DNA of 64,000 nt, taken from the NCBI RefSeq assembly GCF_004614235.1, contig NZ_SPVH01000006.1, forward strand, positions 868,001 through 932,000, read 5' to 3'. This DNA is from Brevundimonas intermedia (GTDB taxonomy: Bacteria; Pseudomonadota; Alphaproteobacteria; Caulobacterales; Caulobacteraceae). This document shows, piece by piece, positions 7,022 to 15,642 of this stretch; position 1 is the first letter of the stretch, and every line of letters begins with the position of its first letter. The position numbers and the translations under genes are program-made. The notes below the pieces were generated by a model. It saw nothing but the letters and a program-made list of their open reading frames with translations. It did no database searches and was not told the DNA's origin.

Positions 7022-8703
7022 CGCGCGCCGGCGACGGTGGTCGCTTCAGCGATCAGCACCGGCTCGGCTTGAGGCGGAGGCGCGACATAGTCCAGGGTCA
7101 TGGGCACGGACCGCGCGCCCGACGCCAGGGCGTCCAGCGTCTTCAGCGGGCCGCCGAACAGGCGCTGATAGATCCAGTAGCTGGCCATGACCTTCTCGAC
7201 GTAATCGCGCGCCTGGGGCACGTCGATGGTCTCGATCAGCAACAGGGGGTCGGCGTCCGGCCCCAGCTTGCGCACCGCCGACAGCATCGGCCCCGGTCCG
7301 GCGTTGTAGGAGGCCACGGCCCGCAGCAGGTCGCCCTGGAAGGCCGGCAGGGCCAGCATCCGGTTGATGTAGGTCTGGCCCAAACGCATGTTCACCGCCG
7401 GGACCAGCAGCTTGGACGGGTCGGAAACGAAGGTGCGATCCCCCGTCATCTCGGCCGCCGTCGTCGGCATCACCTGCATCAGCCCATAGGCGCCGACGCT
7501 GGAGCGGGCGTTGGGATTGAAGTCGGTTTCCTTCAGCGCCAGCGCATAGACCAGCGCCTTCTCGATGACGAAACCGCCTTCGGGCGCAAGGTCCGGCATC
7601 GGATAGCGTGTGGCGTCGATGCGCGTCGCATCCGCATTGCCGACAGGCATGATGGCGCGCGCCAGGGCCGTCCACATCTTGGCGGCGTCGCCGACGGCGG
7701 TGCGCAGGCCGGAACGCAGCTCGGTCTCGGCGTCGGCGCGCCGTCCGACCTCGTAGAAGGCGACGGTGCGCTTGGCGCGGGCGTCGGCCTGGACGAAGGC
7801 TTCCAGCGCGGTCGGCTCGACGACGGCGCTCTGGGGCACATAGGCGGCGCGGCGCAGGCGCGGCTCGGCCTCATAGGCGCGCGGGCCCATGTTCTCGATC
7901 GTCGGCTCCTCGCCCAGCTGACGCAGGGCGATCTGGCCATAGAAGGTGGCGGGCCACTGGGCCGACAGGCGCAGATAGTCGGTCACCCGATCCTGACGGC
8001 CCGACTGGCCGGCCGCGCGCGCGGTCCAGTAGGCGGCGCCGGCGCGAACCCAGGGGTCTTCGGTGGGATCGTTGGCGACGCGTTCGAAGGCGGCGAAGGA
8101 TTCGTGGAACTGGCCCAGCCGCCATTCGGCCAGGCCGACCGTCCACCAGTCGCCGATCTGGCGGCCCATGGCCGAGGCGCCGGTCAGGTCGTCGTTGTTG
8201 TAGGCGACGCGCGCCGCCTTCGCCGGATCGTCGACCCCGCCGCCGCCCGAGACAGCCGTCACCAGACTGTTCCAGGTGCGACCGATCACGCCGCCGGGCC
8301 GCACCGGCTCGGGCGCGCCGTCGGGCCGGCGACGCAGGGCCAGCGTATAGACGCGGTCCGCGCACGGCAGGTCGGAATAGGTCTCCAGCCAGGCCGTCAG
8401 CTCTTCGTAGGTGGCGACGTGGTCGGGGTGGAACAGGCTTTCGAACTCGACCTGACCCAGCAGGACCCGGTCCTGCGCCTGGCGCGCCGAGGCGCGGGCG
8501 GTCTCGATGTCGCCGCGTCGCAGGGCGTCGAAGGCGGTGGTGTAGGAGATGCGGTCCGCAGAGCTGAGCGCAGAGAGTCGATTGGAACCGGCGCTCGATT
8601 CGGCGGTTAATGCGTAAGGCGTTTCGGCGATGGCCGCGCCCGCCAAGGCGCTGAAAGCAATAGTAAGCGTCGGCGCGAGGAACGCGCGGCGGAACAGAAA
8701 CAT
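7018..8703 (-). CDS. soluble lytic murein transglycosylase (Slt-type)
   Basis: A 561-residue periplasmic protein with a signal peptide (cleavage after GAAIAET or nearby). A long helical, TPR-like superhelical region is followed by a C-terminal SLT domain from about residue 380 to 520. The catalytic Glu is E392 in ALKETDFNP, followed by the family motifs GAYGLMQVMP and AVASYNAGPG. It cleaves the MurNAc-GlcNAc bond of peptidoglycan to give 1,6-anhydro products. The layout is that of Slt70, slightly shorter than the E. coli enzyme. It is transcribed alone, convergent with the small membrane protein gene. Confidence 0.94.
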   Translation of the reverse strand: MFLFRRAFLAPTLTIAFSALAGAAIAETPYALTAESSAGSNRLSALSSADRISYTTAFDALRRGDIETARASARQAQDRVLLGQVEFESLFHPDHVATYEELTAWLETYSDLPCADRVYTLALRRRPDGAPEPVRPGGVIGRTWNSLVTAVSGGGGVDDPAKAARVAYNNDDLTGASAMGRQIGDWWTVGLAEWRLGQFHESFAAFERVANDPTEDPWVRAGAAYWTARAAGQSGRQDRVTDYLRLSAQWPATFYGQIALRQLGEEPTIENMGPRAYEAEPRLRRAAYVPQSAVVEPTALEAFVQADARAKRTVAFYEVGRRADAETELRSGLRTAVGDAAKMWTALARAIMPVGNADATRIDATRYPMPDLAPEGGFVIEKALVYALALKETDFNPNARSSVGAYGLMQVMPTTAAEMTGDRTFVSDPSKLLVPAVNMRLGQTYINRMLALPAFQGDLLRAVASYNAGPGPMLSAVRKLGPDADPLLLIETIDVPQARDYVEKVMASYWIYQRLFGGPLKTLDALASGARSVPMTLDYVAPPPQAEPVLIAEATTVAGAR

Positions 8704-8787
8704 AAGCGGCGGCCCCCTCGTTGGCGACGCGCGTCAGATACAGGCGCGTGTATGGCGATCGGTCGTCAGCATGCCAGCATGCCGCGA

Positions 8788-9600
8788 TTAGCCTTGTTCT
8801 TCAACCGAGTCCGTTTCAAGGCAAACGGCCAGCGACAGCAGGTCGCTCCACACCTGACGCTTGGCCTGGGGCTGACGCAGCAGGAAGGCCGGATGCAGGG
8901 TCGGCATGACGGGGGCGGACACCGCACCCTCCGCCAGACGCCATTCCTTCCAATTGCCGCGCAGCTTCATGATCCCCTCTTCGGCCTGGAGCACGGACTT
9001 GGCCGAGGCCGCGCCCAGCAGCAGGACGGCCTTGGGCTGCAACAGAGCGAAGGCGCGCTCGACGAAGGGGGCGCAGACCGACTGCTCCTGCGGGCTGGGC
9101 GTGCGATTGCCGGGCGGGCGCCAGAAGACGGTGTTGGTGATGAAGACCTTGTCGGTCAGGCCTGCCGCCGCCAGCATCCGGTCGAGAAGTTGACCGGCCT
9201 TGCCGACGAAGGGCTGACCCATCCGGTCTTCGTCCCCGCCTGGGCCTTCGCCGATGATCAGGACCGAGGCGTTGGGATTGCCGCGCCCGAAAACCGACTG
9301 GGTCGCGCCCATGCCGCGCAGGGGGCAACCCTCGAACGCCGCGACGGCCGCCGCCAGATCCTGAAGCGTCGCCGCGCCCGCCGCCAGTCGTCGCGCCTCG
9401 GCGATGGCGTCCTCGGCGTTGGCGCCGACCAGCGGCATGACGACCGAGGCGGTCGCCTTCTGCACGGCTTTGACCGCCGGCGGCGGGGCCACATGGGTGT
9501 GGTCGACGGGCGCATCGCCATAGCAGGCGTCCACCCCCGCATCCCGCCAGAAGGCGAGCAGGCTTTCGACTGCAGCGATGTCATGGGGTTGCGCGTTCAT
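8788..9600 (-). CDS. uracil-DNA glycosylase, family 4-like
   Basis: A 270-residue protein of the UDG superfamily. An Ala-rich N-terminal extension of about 85 residues precedes the catalytic core. Motif 1 is GEGPGGDEDRMGQPFVG (residues 117-133) and the distal motif is LHPAFLLR. The region is typical of family 4 (RPPGNRTPSPQE), but only two of the four Fe-S cysteine positions are kept: C92 and C176 are present, while the others are R95 and W160. It excises uracil from DNA. It is divergent from the ETF-QO gene. The superfamily call is sure; whether it carries a cluster is doubtful. Confidence 0.88.
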   Translation of the reverse strand: MNAQPHDIAAVESLLAFWRDAGVDACYGDAPVDHTHVAPPPAVKAVQKATASVVMPLVGANAEDAIAEARRLAAGAATLQDLAAAVAAFEGCPLRGMGATQSVFGRGNPNASVLIIGEGPGGDEDRMGQPFVGKAGQLLDRMLAAAGLTDKVFITNTVFWRPPGNRTPSPQEQSVCAPFVERAFALLQPKAVLLLGAASAKSVLQAEEGIMKLRGNWKEWRLAEGAVSAPVMPTLHPAFLLRQPQAKRQVWSDLLSLAVCLETDSVEEQG

Positions 9601-9621
9601 GTCTCGGGCTACCGATAAGCC

Positions 9622-9650
9622 TTGACCGCCCTCGCGTCACCTTCCGATAA
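9622..9650 (+). promoter_or_regulatory. candidate promoter of the ETF-QO gene
   Basis: TTGACC at 9622-9627 and CGATAA at 9645-9650 are spaced by 17 bp, giving a start near 9657 and a 34-nt leader. The sequence CCGATAAGC occurs twice here, at 9612 and 9644, the second overlapping the -10. Confidence 0.45.
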
Positions 9651-9690
9651 GCGGCATAACCACACAGACAACCGGGATTCAGGGGAAATC

Positions 9691-11451
9691 ATGGCCGAAG
9701 AAGCCATCGAAGGCGGCGCGGAGAATGCCCGTCAGGAAGCCATCATCGACAATCTGCCGCCGCTGGAGGCGCTGGACGGCGTCGAACGCGAGGTCATGGA
9801 ATACGATGTCGTGATCGTCGGCGGCGGCCCGGCCGGCCTGTCGGCCGCCATCCGCCTGAAGCAGCGGGCGGAAAAGGACGGCAAGGAAATCACCGTCGCC
9901 GTGCTGGAAAAGGCGGCCGAGGTCGGCGGCCATATCCTGTCGGGCGCGGTCATCGATCCCAAGGCGCTGAACGAGCTGTTCCCCGACTGGAAGGAACGCG
10001 GGGCGCCGCTGGAGACGCCGGTCACCAAGGACAGATTCCTGCTGCTGGGTCCGCAGGGCGAGGCGTCCCTGCCTATGCCCCTGTTGCCGCCCTTCATGCA
10101 CAACCATGGCTGCTACATCGCCTCGCTGGGCAATGTCACCCGCTGGCTGGGCGAGCAGGCCGAGGCCCTGGGCGTCGAGGTCTATCCCGGCATGGCCGCC
10201 AGCCATGTGGTCTGGGAAGAGGAGACGGGTCGGGTCAAGGGCGTGGTCGCCGGCGTGTTCGGCATCGACCGCGAGGGCAAGCCGACCGACGATTTCCAGC
10301 CGGGCATCGAATTGCACGGCAAATATGTCTTCATCGCCGAGGGCGTGCGCGGCTCCCTGGCCAAGACCATCATCGCCAAGCACAGGCTCCAGGACGGCAA
10401 GTCGCCCCAGAAATACGGCATCGGCCTGAAGGAGCTGTGGCAGGTGCCCGCCGAACAGCATCAGCCGGGCCTGGCCCAGCACACGACCGGCTGGCCCCTG
10501 GACGAACACACCGGCGGCGGCAGCTTCCTGTATCACTTCGGCGACCGCTACGTCGCCGTCGGCTATGTCGTTCACCTGAACTACAAGAACCCGTTCCTGT
10601 CGCCGTTCGACGAGTTCCAGCGGTTCAAGCACCACCCGTCCATCGCCCCGCACCTGGAAGGCGGCACGCGCATCTCGTACGGCGCCCGCGCCATCACCGA
10701 GGGCGGGTTGCAGTCGATTCCGAAGCTCAGCTTCCCCGGCGGCGTCCTGATCGGCTGTTCGGCCGGCTTCGTGAACGTGCCCCGGATCAAGGGCAGCCAC
10801 AACGCGATGAAGACCGGCATGCTGGCCGCCGACGCCGCCTATGACGCGGTTCAGGCCGGACGCGGCGGCGACGAACTGGTTGAATACCAGACCGCCTTCG
10901 AAAAGAGCTGGGTCTACAAGGAACTGTCGGTCGTCAAGAACGCCAAGCCCCTGCTGAGCAAGTTCGGCACGACCCTGGGCGGAGCGTTCGGCATGTTCGA
11001 TATGTGGTGCCGGACCCTGCTGGGCGGCTGGTCGCCGATCCCGACGCTGAAGCACGAAAAGACCGACGCCGCCTCGACCGAGCTGGCCGCGAACCACAAG
11101 GAAATCCGCTATCCCAAGCCGGACGGAAAGCTGTCGTTCGACAAGCTGTCGTCGGTGTTCATCTCCAACACCAACCACGCCGAGGACCAGCCCGCGCACC
11201 TGAAGCTGCTGGACCCGTCCAAGCCGATCCAGGTCAACCTGCCCAAATACGGCGAACCGGCGCGGCTGTATTGCCCGGCGGGCGTCTACGAGGTCGTCTA
11301 TGCAGACGAGGTCGCCAAGACCGATCCGCGTTTCGTCATCAACGCCCAGAACTGCGTCCACTGCAAAACCTGCGACATCAAGGACCCGTCGCAGAACATC
11401 GTCTGGACCACGCCCGAGGGCGGCGGCGGCCCGAACTATCCGAACATGTGA
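9691..11451 (+). CDS. electron transfer flavoprotein-ubiquinone oxidoreductase (ETF-QO)
   Basis: A 586-residue membrane-associated flavoprotein that passes electrons from reduced ETF (fatty-acid and amino-acid oxidation) to ubiquinone. The FAD-binding Rossmann motif VVIVGGGPAGL is at residues 40-50. The C-terminal [4Fe-4S] ferredoxin-like domain has CPAGVYE and NCVHCKTCDIKDPSQN, supplying the four cysteines. The ATG at 9691 has AGGGGAAA 5-12 bases upstream, so the longer reading frame from 9622 is rejected. It stands alone, followed by an inverted-repeat element. Length and order match the human and Rhodobacter enzymes. Confidence 0.97.
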   Translation: MAEEAIEGGAENARQEAIIDNLPPLEALDGVEREVMEYDVVIVGGGPAGLSAAIRLKQRAEKDGKEITVAVLEKAAEVGGHILSGAVIDPKALNELFPDWKERGAPLETPVTKDRFLLLGPQGEASLPMPLLPPFMHNHGCYIASLGNVTRWLGEQAEALGVEVYPGMAASHVVWEEETGRVKGVVAGVFGIDREGKPTDDFQPGIELHGKYVFIAEGVRGSLAKTIIAKHRLQDGKSPQKYGIGLKELWQVPAEQHQPGLAQHTTGWPLDEHTGGGSFLYHFGDRYVAVGYVVHLNYKNPFLSPFDEFQRFKHHPSIAPHLEGGTRISYGARAITEGGLQSIPKLSFPGGVLIGCSAGFVNVPRIKGSHNAMKTGMLAADAAYDAVQAGRGGDELVEYQTAFEKSWVYKELSVVKNAKPLLSKFGTTLGGAFGMFDMWCRTLLGGWSPIPTLKHEKTDAASTELAANHKEIRYPKPDGKLSFDKLSSVFISNTNHAEDQPAHLKLLDPSKPIQVNLPKYGEPARLYCPAGVYEVVYADEVAKTDPRFVINAQNCVHCKTCDIKDPSQNIVWTTPEGGGGPNYPNM

Positions 11452-11469
11452 CGGAATAACCCCTTCAAC

Positions 11470-11597
11470 CCGCTCATCCCGGCGAAAGCCGGGACCCAGT
11501 GCTTTCGCATCGTCCGTGCGTCGGATGACCACCGGCCTCCGACATCAGGCGCCTTTCGCCCAAAGACCTGGGTCCCGGCTTTCGCCGGGATGAGCGG
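11470..11597 (+). repeat. inverted-repeat element with perfect 30-bp arms
   Basis: Arms at 11470-11499 and 11568-11597 are perfect reverse complements (inner ends GGGACCCAG and CTGGGTCCC) around a 68-bp centre. It fills the gap after the ETF-QO gene. The CCCGGCGAAAGCCGGG parts can also form small hairpins. Its ends resemble the element at 50331-50512, which also carries a GGGACCCAG arm. Confidence 0.85.
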
Positions 11598-11657
11598 AGT
11601 GGGGTAGCAATCATCTGTCCTCTTGCGGGGGCGGGTGAAAGCGTGAAGGGTCGAGGC

Positions 11658-13523
11658 ATGATCGCCTCCCGTTCGCGCCTCTTCGCCGCCTCCCTGACCG
11701 TTCTCGCCCTGGCCATGGCCGGGCAGGCTGCGGCCCAGCAAATGCCCACACCGACCACGCCGGCTCAGGACGGCCCGACCGCCATGCCGCCGGCCGTCAT
11801 CGTGGAGCCGGGGCCTCCCGCTTCGGGCCAGGACGCCGCGCCCGATCCCTTCATCATCATCACCGATACCCCGGTCACGCCGCCCATCCCTGCGGTCTGG
11901 GCGCCGATCCCCACGAACGCCGAGGGCCGCAGCGCCTATGGTCTGTATCTGGCGGGCAAGCTGGCCCTGATGCAGGGCGAGGGCGCGACCGGCTCGGACT
12001 ATCTGGCCCAGGCCGAGCAACTGGTTCCCGAACAGCCGCGCGTGCGCGAACAGGCCTTCACCTCGGCCCTGCTGACCGGCGATCTGGACGTGGCGGCGGC
12101 GCTGGCGCCCACCGATGCGACGGCCTCGCCCGCCTTCGTCGAGGGCGGACGCCTGGTCCGGCTGGTTCAGGACTTCGTGCGCGGCGACGCCAGGACGCCC
12201 AACGCCGCCCTGGCCCAGCAACCCATCGGCGCCCCCCATGCCCGCGCCGGCCTGCTGGTCGCGCCGTGGATCGCGGCGGCGGCCGGGGACTGGAGCCGCG
12301 CGCTTCAGCCCGCGCCGATCAGCGGCGATCCCCTGACCCTGGCCTTCGCCCGGATGAACCGCGCCGCCCTGCTGGAAAAGCGCCGCGACTATGCCGAGGC
12401 CGAGGTGGAGCTGAAGGCCGCCGCCGACGTGGCCGGTGTCGGAGCCCTGTTCAAACGCCCCTATGGCGAGTTCATGGAACGGCGCGGCCGTCGCGACGAC
12501 GCCATCGCCCTGTATGAAGCCGCGATCGCGGTTCAGCCGGTCGATCCCGGCGTCGTCCGCGCGTTGCAGCGGGTGCGCGACGGCGGCCGGCCCCCGGTCC
12601 TGCCCGACTTCCGCGAAGGCGCGGCGCAGGGCCTGATCACCGCCGCCGCCCAGGCCTCGGCCGAACGCGGCAATGAGTTCGCCGCCGTCTATCTGCGGCT
12701 CGCCCAGAACCTGCACGATGACGACGAGACCGAGTTCCAACTGGCCCAGGTCCTGTCGCGCGCCGGCCTGAAGTCGGCCGCCCGCAGCGCCCTGTCGCGC
12801 GTCGGAACCGACGATCCCCAACTCTACGCCGCCGCCCGCGCCCAGCTGGCCATCGCGCTGGAAGAGGACGGCCAGTCGGACAACGCCCTGGCCGAACTGC
12901 GGCGCGCCGCCGCCGCCAGCCCCGACGACCGCCGCATCGCCCTGGTCCTGGCGGGGCAGTTGATGCAGCTGAAACAGCATGACGAGGCGCTGACCCTGCT
13001 GGACGGGCCGGTGCTGAACACCGCTGATCAGGGCGCCAGCGTCCACTTCCTGCGCGGCGCCGCGTATGAGGCCCTGGGCCGCACGCCCGAGGCCGAGGCC
13101 GAGCTATGGGCCGCCCTCCAGACCGCGCCCAACGACGCCGACATGCTGAACTATCTGGGGTATCTGTGGGTCGACAAGGGCCTGCGGGTCCAGGAGGGCG
13201 CCGAGATGATCGCCCGCGCCCATGCGCTGGAGCCCGACAACGGCAACATCCAGGACTCGCTGGGCTGGGCTCAGTTCAAACAGGGCCAGTTCGAAACCGC
13301 CGTCGACACCTTGGAGCAGGCCGTCGACAAGGAGCCCGCCAACGCCGAGATCAACGACCACCTCGGCGACGCCTATTGGCGGGTGGGCCGCGAACGCGAG
13401 GCCGTCTGGCTGTGGAACCGCGTCCTGGTGCTGGAGCCGGAACCCGAACGCCGGGCCGATGTCGAGCGCAAGATCGCCAATGGGCTGGACGGCGCCGCGC
13501 CTGCGCTGGGCGTCTCTCAATAG
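11658..13523 (+). CDS. exported tetratricopeptide-repeat protein
   Basis: A 621-residue protein with a signal peptide (SRLFAASLTVLALAMAGQAAAQ), a Pro-rich segment, then helical repeats throughout. Good TPR units lie in the C-terminal third (ALGRTPEAEAELWAAL, NGNIQDSLGWAQFKQGQ, NAEINDHLGDAYWRVGR). Such proteins act as scaffolds in envelope complexes. The ATG at 11658 was chosen over a GTG at 11643 because AAGGG sits 8 bases upstream of it. ispE begins 5 bp after its stop, so the two are probably one operon, a layout common in related alphaproteobacteria. Partners are unknown. Confidence 0.88.
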   Translation: MIASRSRLFAASLTVLALAMAGQAAAQQMPTPTTPAQDGPTAMPPAVIVEPGPPASGQDAAPDPFIIITDTPVTPPIPAVWAPIPTNAEGRSAYGLYLAGKLALMQGEGATGSDYLAQAEQLVPEQPRVREQAFTSALLTGDLDVAAALAPTDATASPAFVEGGRLVRLVQDFVRGDARTPNAALAQQPIGAPHARAGLLVAPWIAAAAGDWSRALQPAPISGDPLTLAFARMNRAALLEKRRDYAEAEVELKAAADVAGVGALFKRPYGEFMERRGRRDDAIALYEAAIAVQPVDPGVVRALQRVRDGGRPPVLPDFREGAAQGLITAAAQASAERGNEFAAVYLRLAQNLHDDDETEFQLAQVLSRAGLKSAARSALSRVGTDDPQLYAAARAQLAIALEEDGQSDNALAELRRAAAASPDDRRIALVLAGQLMQLKQHDEALTLLDGPVLNTADQGASVHFLRGAAYEALGRTPEAEAELWAALQTAPNDADMLNYLGYLWVDKGLRVQEGAEMIARAHALEPDNGNIQDSLGWAQFKQGQFETAVDTLEQAVDKEPANAEINDHLGDAYWRVGREREAVWLWNRVLVLEPEPERRADVERKIANGLDGAAPALGVSQ

Positions 13524-13528
13524 TTTCC

Positions 13529-14401
13529 ATGCTTGTGCTGACCGCCCTGGCTCCGGCCAAGATCAACCTGTTCCTGCATGTCGGGGCGGTGGACGCCGAC
13601 GGCTATCACCCTCTGTCCAGCCTGGTCGCCTTCGCCGATGTGGGCGATCAGGTTTCTGTCGAGCCGGCCGACAGCCTGTCCCTCGATTTGACCGGGCCGT
13701 TCGGCGAGGCGCTGGGCGCTGCGCCCGACAATCTGATCCTGCGCGCGCTTCGGCGCCTGGGCGAAGTCGCGGGAACGGGCGAACCTAGGCTGAAGGTGAC
13801 GTTGGACAAGCGTCTGCCCATCGCGGCCGGGTTGGGCGGCGGGTCGTCCGACGCGGGGGCGGTGCTGAAGCTGGCGCGTCAGGCCCTGTCGCTGGACATC
13901 GACGACGCGGCGCTGGAAGCGGTCGCCGGCGTCGTCGGCGCGGACGGCCCCATGTGTCTGCGCATGCGCACCGCCTGGGCCGAGGGCAGGGGAGATGTGC
14001 TGACCGACGAGCCGCGCCTGCCGCCGCTGGCGGCCGTCCTGTTCAACCCCGGCGTCCCGTCGCCGACCGGCGCCGTCTATCGGGCCTATGACGCCGTGCC
14101 GGTGCGTTCGGCCGACCGACCGGATCCGCCACACGACTGGTCCGTCGCCGCGGTCATCGACTGGCTGTCGGTTCAGCGTAACGACCTCCAGTCCCCCGCG
14201 CTGGCCCTGACGCCCGCCATCGCGGACGCCCTCGCCTCTGTCTCCGCCACGCCCCAAGTCGCCCTGACCCGCATGTCCGGCTCGGGTGCGACGGTGTTCG
14301 GCCTGTATCCCACCGAGGCAGCGGCACAGGCGGCGGCGCGAGCGCTCGCCGCCGCTCATCCCCACGCCTGGGTCACAGCAACGCGCCTGGCCGTTCAGTA
14401 G
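13529..14401 (+). CDS. ispE: 4-diphosphocytidyl-2-C-methyl-D-erythritol kinase IspE
   Basis: A GHMP-family kinase that phosphorylates CDP-ME in the MEP isoprenoid pathway. At 290 residues it is family length. It starts MLVLTALAPAKINLFLHV, the usual AxAKINL opening with the catalytic-region Lys, and the ATP-binding glycine loop IAAGLGGGSSDAG is at residues 98-110. The third GHMP motif is MSGSGATVFGLY near the C-terminus. The ATG at 13529 lies 5 bp after the TPR gene stop; the long frame extending upstream inside the TPR gene is a shadow. It is likely translated from the same mRNA as the TPR gene. Confidence 0.96.
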   Translation: MLVLTALAPAKINLFLHVGAVDADGYHPLSSLVAFADVGDQVSVEPADSLSLDLTGPFGEALGAAPDNLILRALRRLGEVAGTGEPRLKVTLDKRLPIAAGLGGGSSDAGAVLKLARQALSLDIDDAALEAVAGVVGADGPMCLRMRTAWAEGRGDVLTDEPRLPPLAAVLFNPGVPSPTGAVYRAYDAVPVRSADRPDPPHDWSVAAVIDWLSVQRNDLQSPALALTPAIADALASVSATPQVALTRMSGSGATVFGLYPTEAAAQAAARALAAAHPHAWVTATRLAVQ

Positions 14402-14609
14402 CGTTCGAGCTTTGTGGCCGAATACTGGCCATTCGCCCTGTGGAACGCCGATATCGCCAAGGTCTCGCCTTGATCATCACAATCGTTACGAATTGTTTCG
14501 ACACCTCGGAACCAGATCACGGTGTTCTGATTTGAGTCCGCAGTTCCGATGACTGGAACGGGTCGCCGCTCCCCTCATGGCGATCCTCAAACAGAAAAAG
14601 GATACCGTC

Positions 14610-15530
14610 ATGCTTCGTGCAAAACTGCTTGCCGCAACCGCCGTGGTCACCCTGATGGCCGCTCCCGCCTTCGCGCAGGACGTCACCCCGCCAACCTCGC
14701 CCGCCCCGGCCGAGGCCCCGGTGCCGCAGAGTGATCCCTCCATGCCTGCCGCGCCCGCGTCGTCGTCGCCGGCCGCTGAAGCCGCAGCGCCGGCTGCGAC
14801 GGATGTCGCCCAGGCCGCCACGCCGGCCGCCGGCGAGACCGTGGTCGACAAGCTGAAAGCGAGCGGCCAGTTCACCACCCTTCTGGCGGCCCTCGATGCG
14901 GCCCAACTGACCGACACCCTGGCGACGCGCCCGGCCATTTCGATCTTCGCCCCGACCGACGCGGCCTTCGCCGCCCTGCCGGAGGCCGACCGCACGCGTC
15001 TGATGGATCCGGCCAACGCCGCCGAACTGCGTCAGCTGCTGCTCTATCACGTCATCGTCGCCGACGTGACGCCCGACCAGATCATGGGCAAGAAGGGCGG
15101 CGTGCCGACCGCCGCCGAGAGCCAGGTTCTGCTGGACGGCACCGGCTCGGCCATCAAGGCTGACGGCGCGACCGTGGTCAGCGCTGAGCTGGACGCCTCG
15201 AACGGCGCCATCTTCCCGATCGACCAAGTCCTGAACCCGGCGAACTCCATGGCCGCCATGGGCGATGAAGAGGCCGCCGCCCCGGCTGAAGCCGCTACTC
15301 CGGCTGAAGAGGCGGCACCTGCAGAAGCCGCCGCCCCGGCTGAAGAGGCCGCTCCGGCCGCTCCGGCGACGGCCCCGACGGGTGAGCCGGCTGCTGCGAC
15401 CACCACCACGGCCTCGCCCCCGGTCGCCAACCCGACCGATGGTCAGGTCGATACCTCGGCCACGCCCCCGGTCGATGCGGCCGATCCCGCCGCTGACGGC
15501 GGCGACGAAGCCAACCCGACTCCCCAATAA
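14610..15530 (+). CDS. fasciclin-domain protein with Ala/Pro/Glu-rich tail
   Basis: A 306-residue exported protein. It has a signal peptide (MLRAKLLAATAVVTLMAAPAFAQ) and an Ala/Pro-rich linker. One FAS1 domain follows (about residues 80-215: ISIFAPTDAAFAALP, LLYHVIVAD, GAIFPIDQVLNP). The tail of about 90 residues is built from PAEEAAPAEAAA-type repeats, then Thr/Pro. The ATG at 14610 follows AAAAAGGA and gives a clean signal. The tail resembles flexible, wall- or envelope-spanning segments. It is a paralogue of the FAS1 lipoprotein at 1541-2173 but has no lipobox. An intrinsic terminator follows. Confidence 0.9.
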   Translation: MLRAKLLAATAVVTLMAAPAFAQDVTPPTSPAPAEAPVPQSDPSMPAAPASSSPAAEAAAPAATDVAQAATPAAGETVVDKLKASGQFTTLLAALDAAQLTDTLATRPAISIFAPTDAAFAALPEADRTRLMDPANAAELRQLLLYHVIVADVTPDQIMGKKGGVPTAAESQVLLDGTGSAIKADGATVVSAELDASNGAIFPIDQVLNPANSMAAMGDEEAAAPAEAATPAEEAAPAEAAAPAEEAAPAAPATAPTGEPAAATTTTASPPVANPTDGQVDTSATPPVDAADPAADGGDEANPTPQ

Positions 15531-15576
15531 GTTGGGGCGATAATACGGGTCACCCACGCGCTCGCTTGGTAGCGTG

Positions 15577-15605
15577 TTGAAGCGGAAGGCGGCGGGCCCT
15601 ATGGT
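15577..15605 (+). promoter_or_regulatory. candidate glyQ promoter inside the upstream terminator
   Basis: TTGAAG (15577-15582) and TATGGT (15600-15605) are 17 bp apart, with a predicted start near 15612 and a leader of about 30 nt to the TTG at 15643. The -10 lies in the loop and right arm of the terminator hairpin at 15587-15619. Confidence 0.45.
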
Positions 15606-15619
15606 CCGCCGTCTTTTTT
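15587..15619 (+). terminator. intrinsic terminator of the second fasciclin gene
   Basis: A 12-bp stem (15587-15598 with 15603-15614, two G-U pairs, core GGCGGGCC) with a 4-nt loop is followed by TTTTTT (15614-15619). Confidence 0.85.
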
Positions 15620-15642
15620 GCACCCCTCCCCACGAGCCCGAT

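Noticed and set aside
9679..11532. 617-aa minus-strand frame opposite the ETF-QO gene
   Set aside because: No motifs, and the plus-strand ETF-QO is unambiguous.
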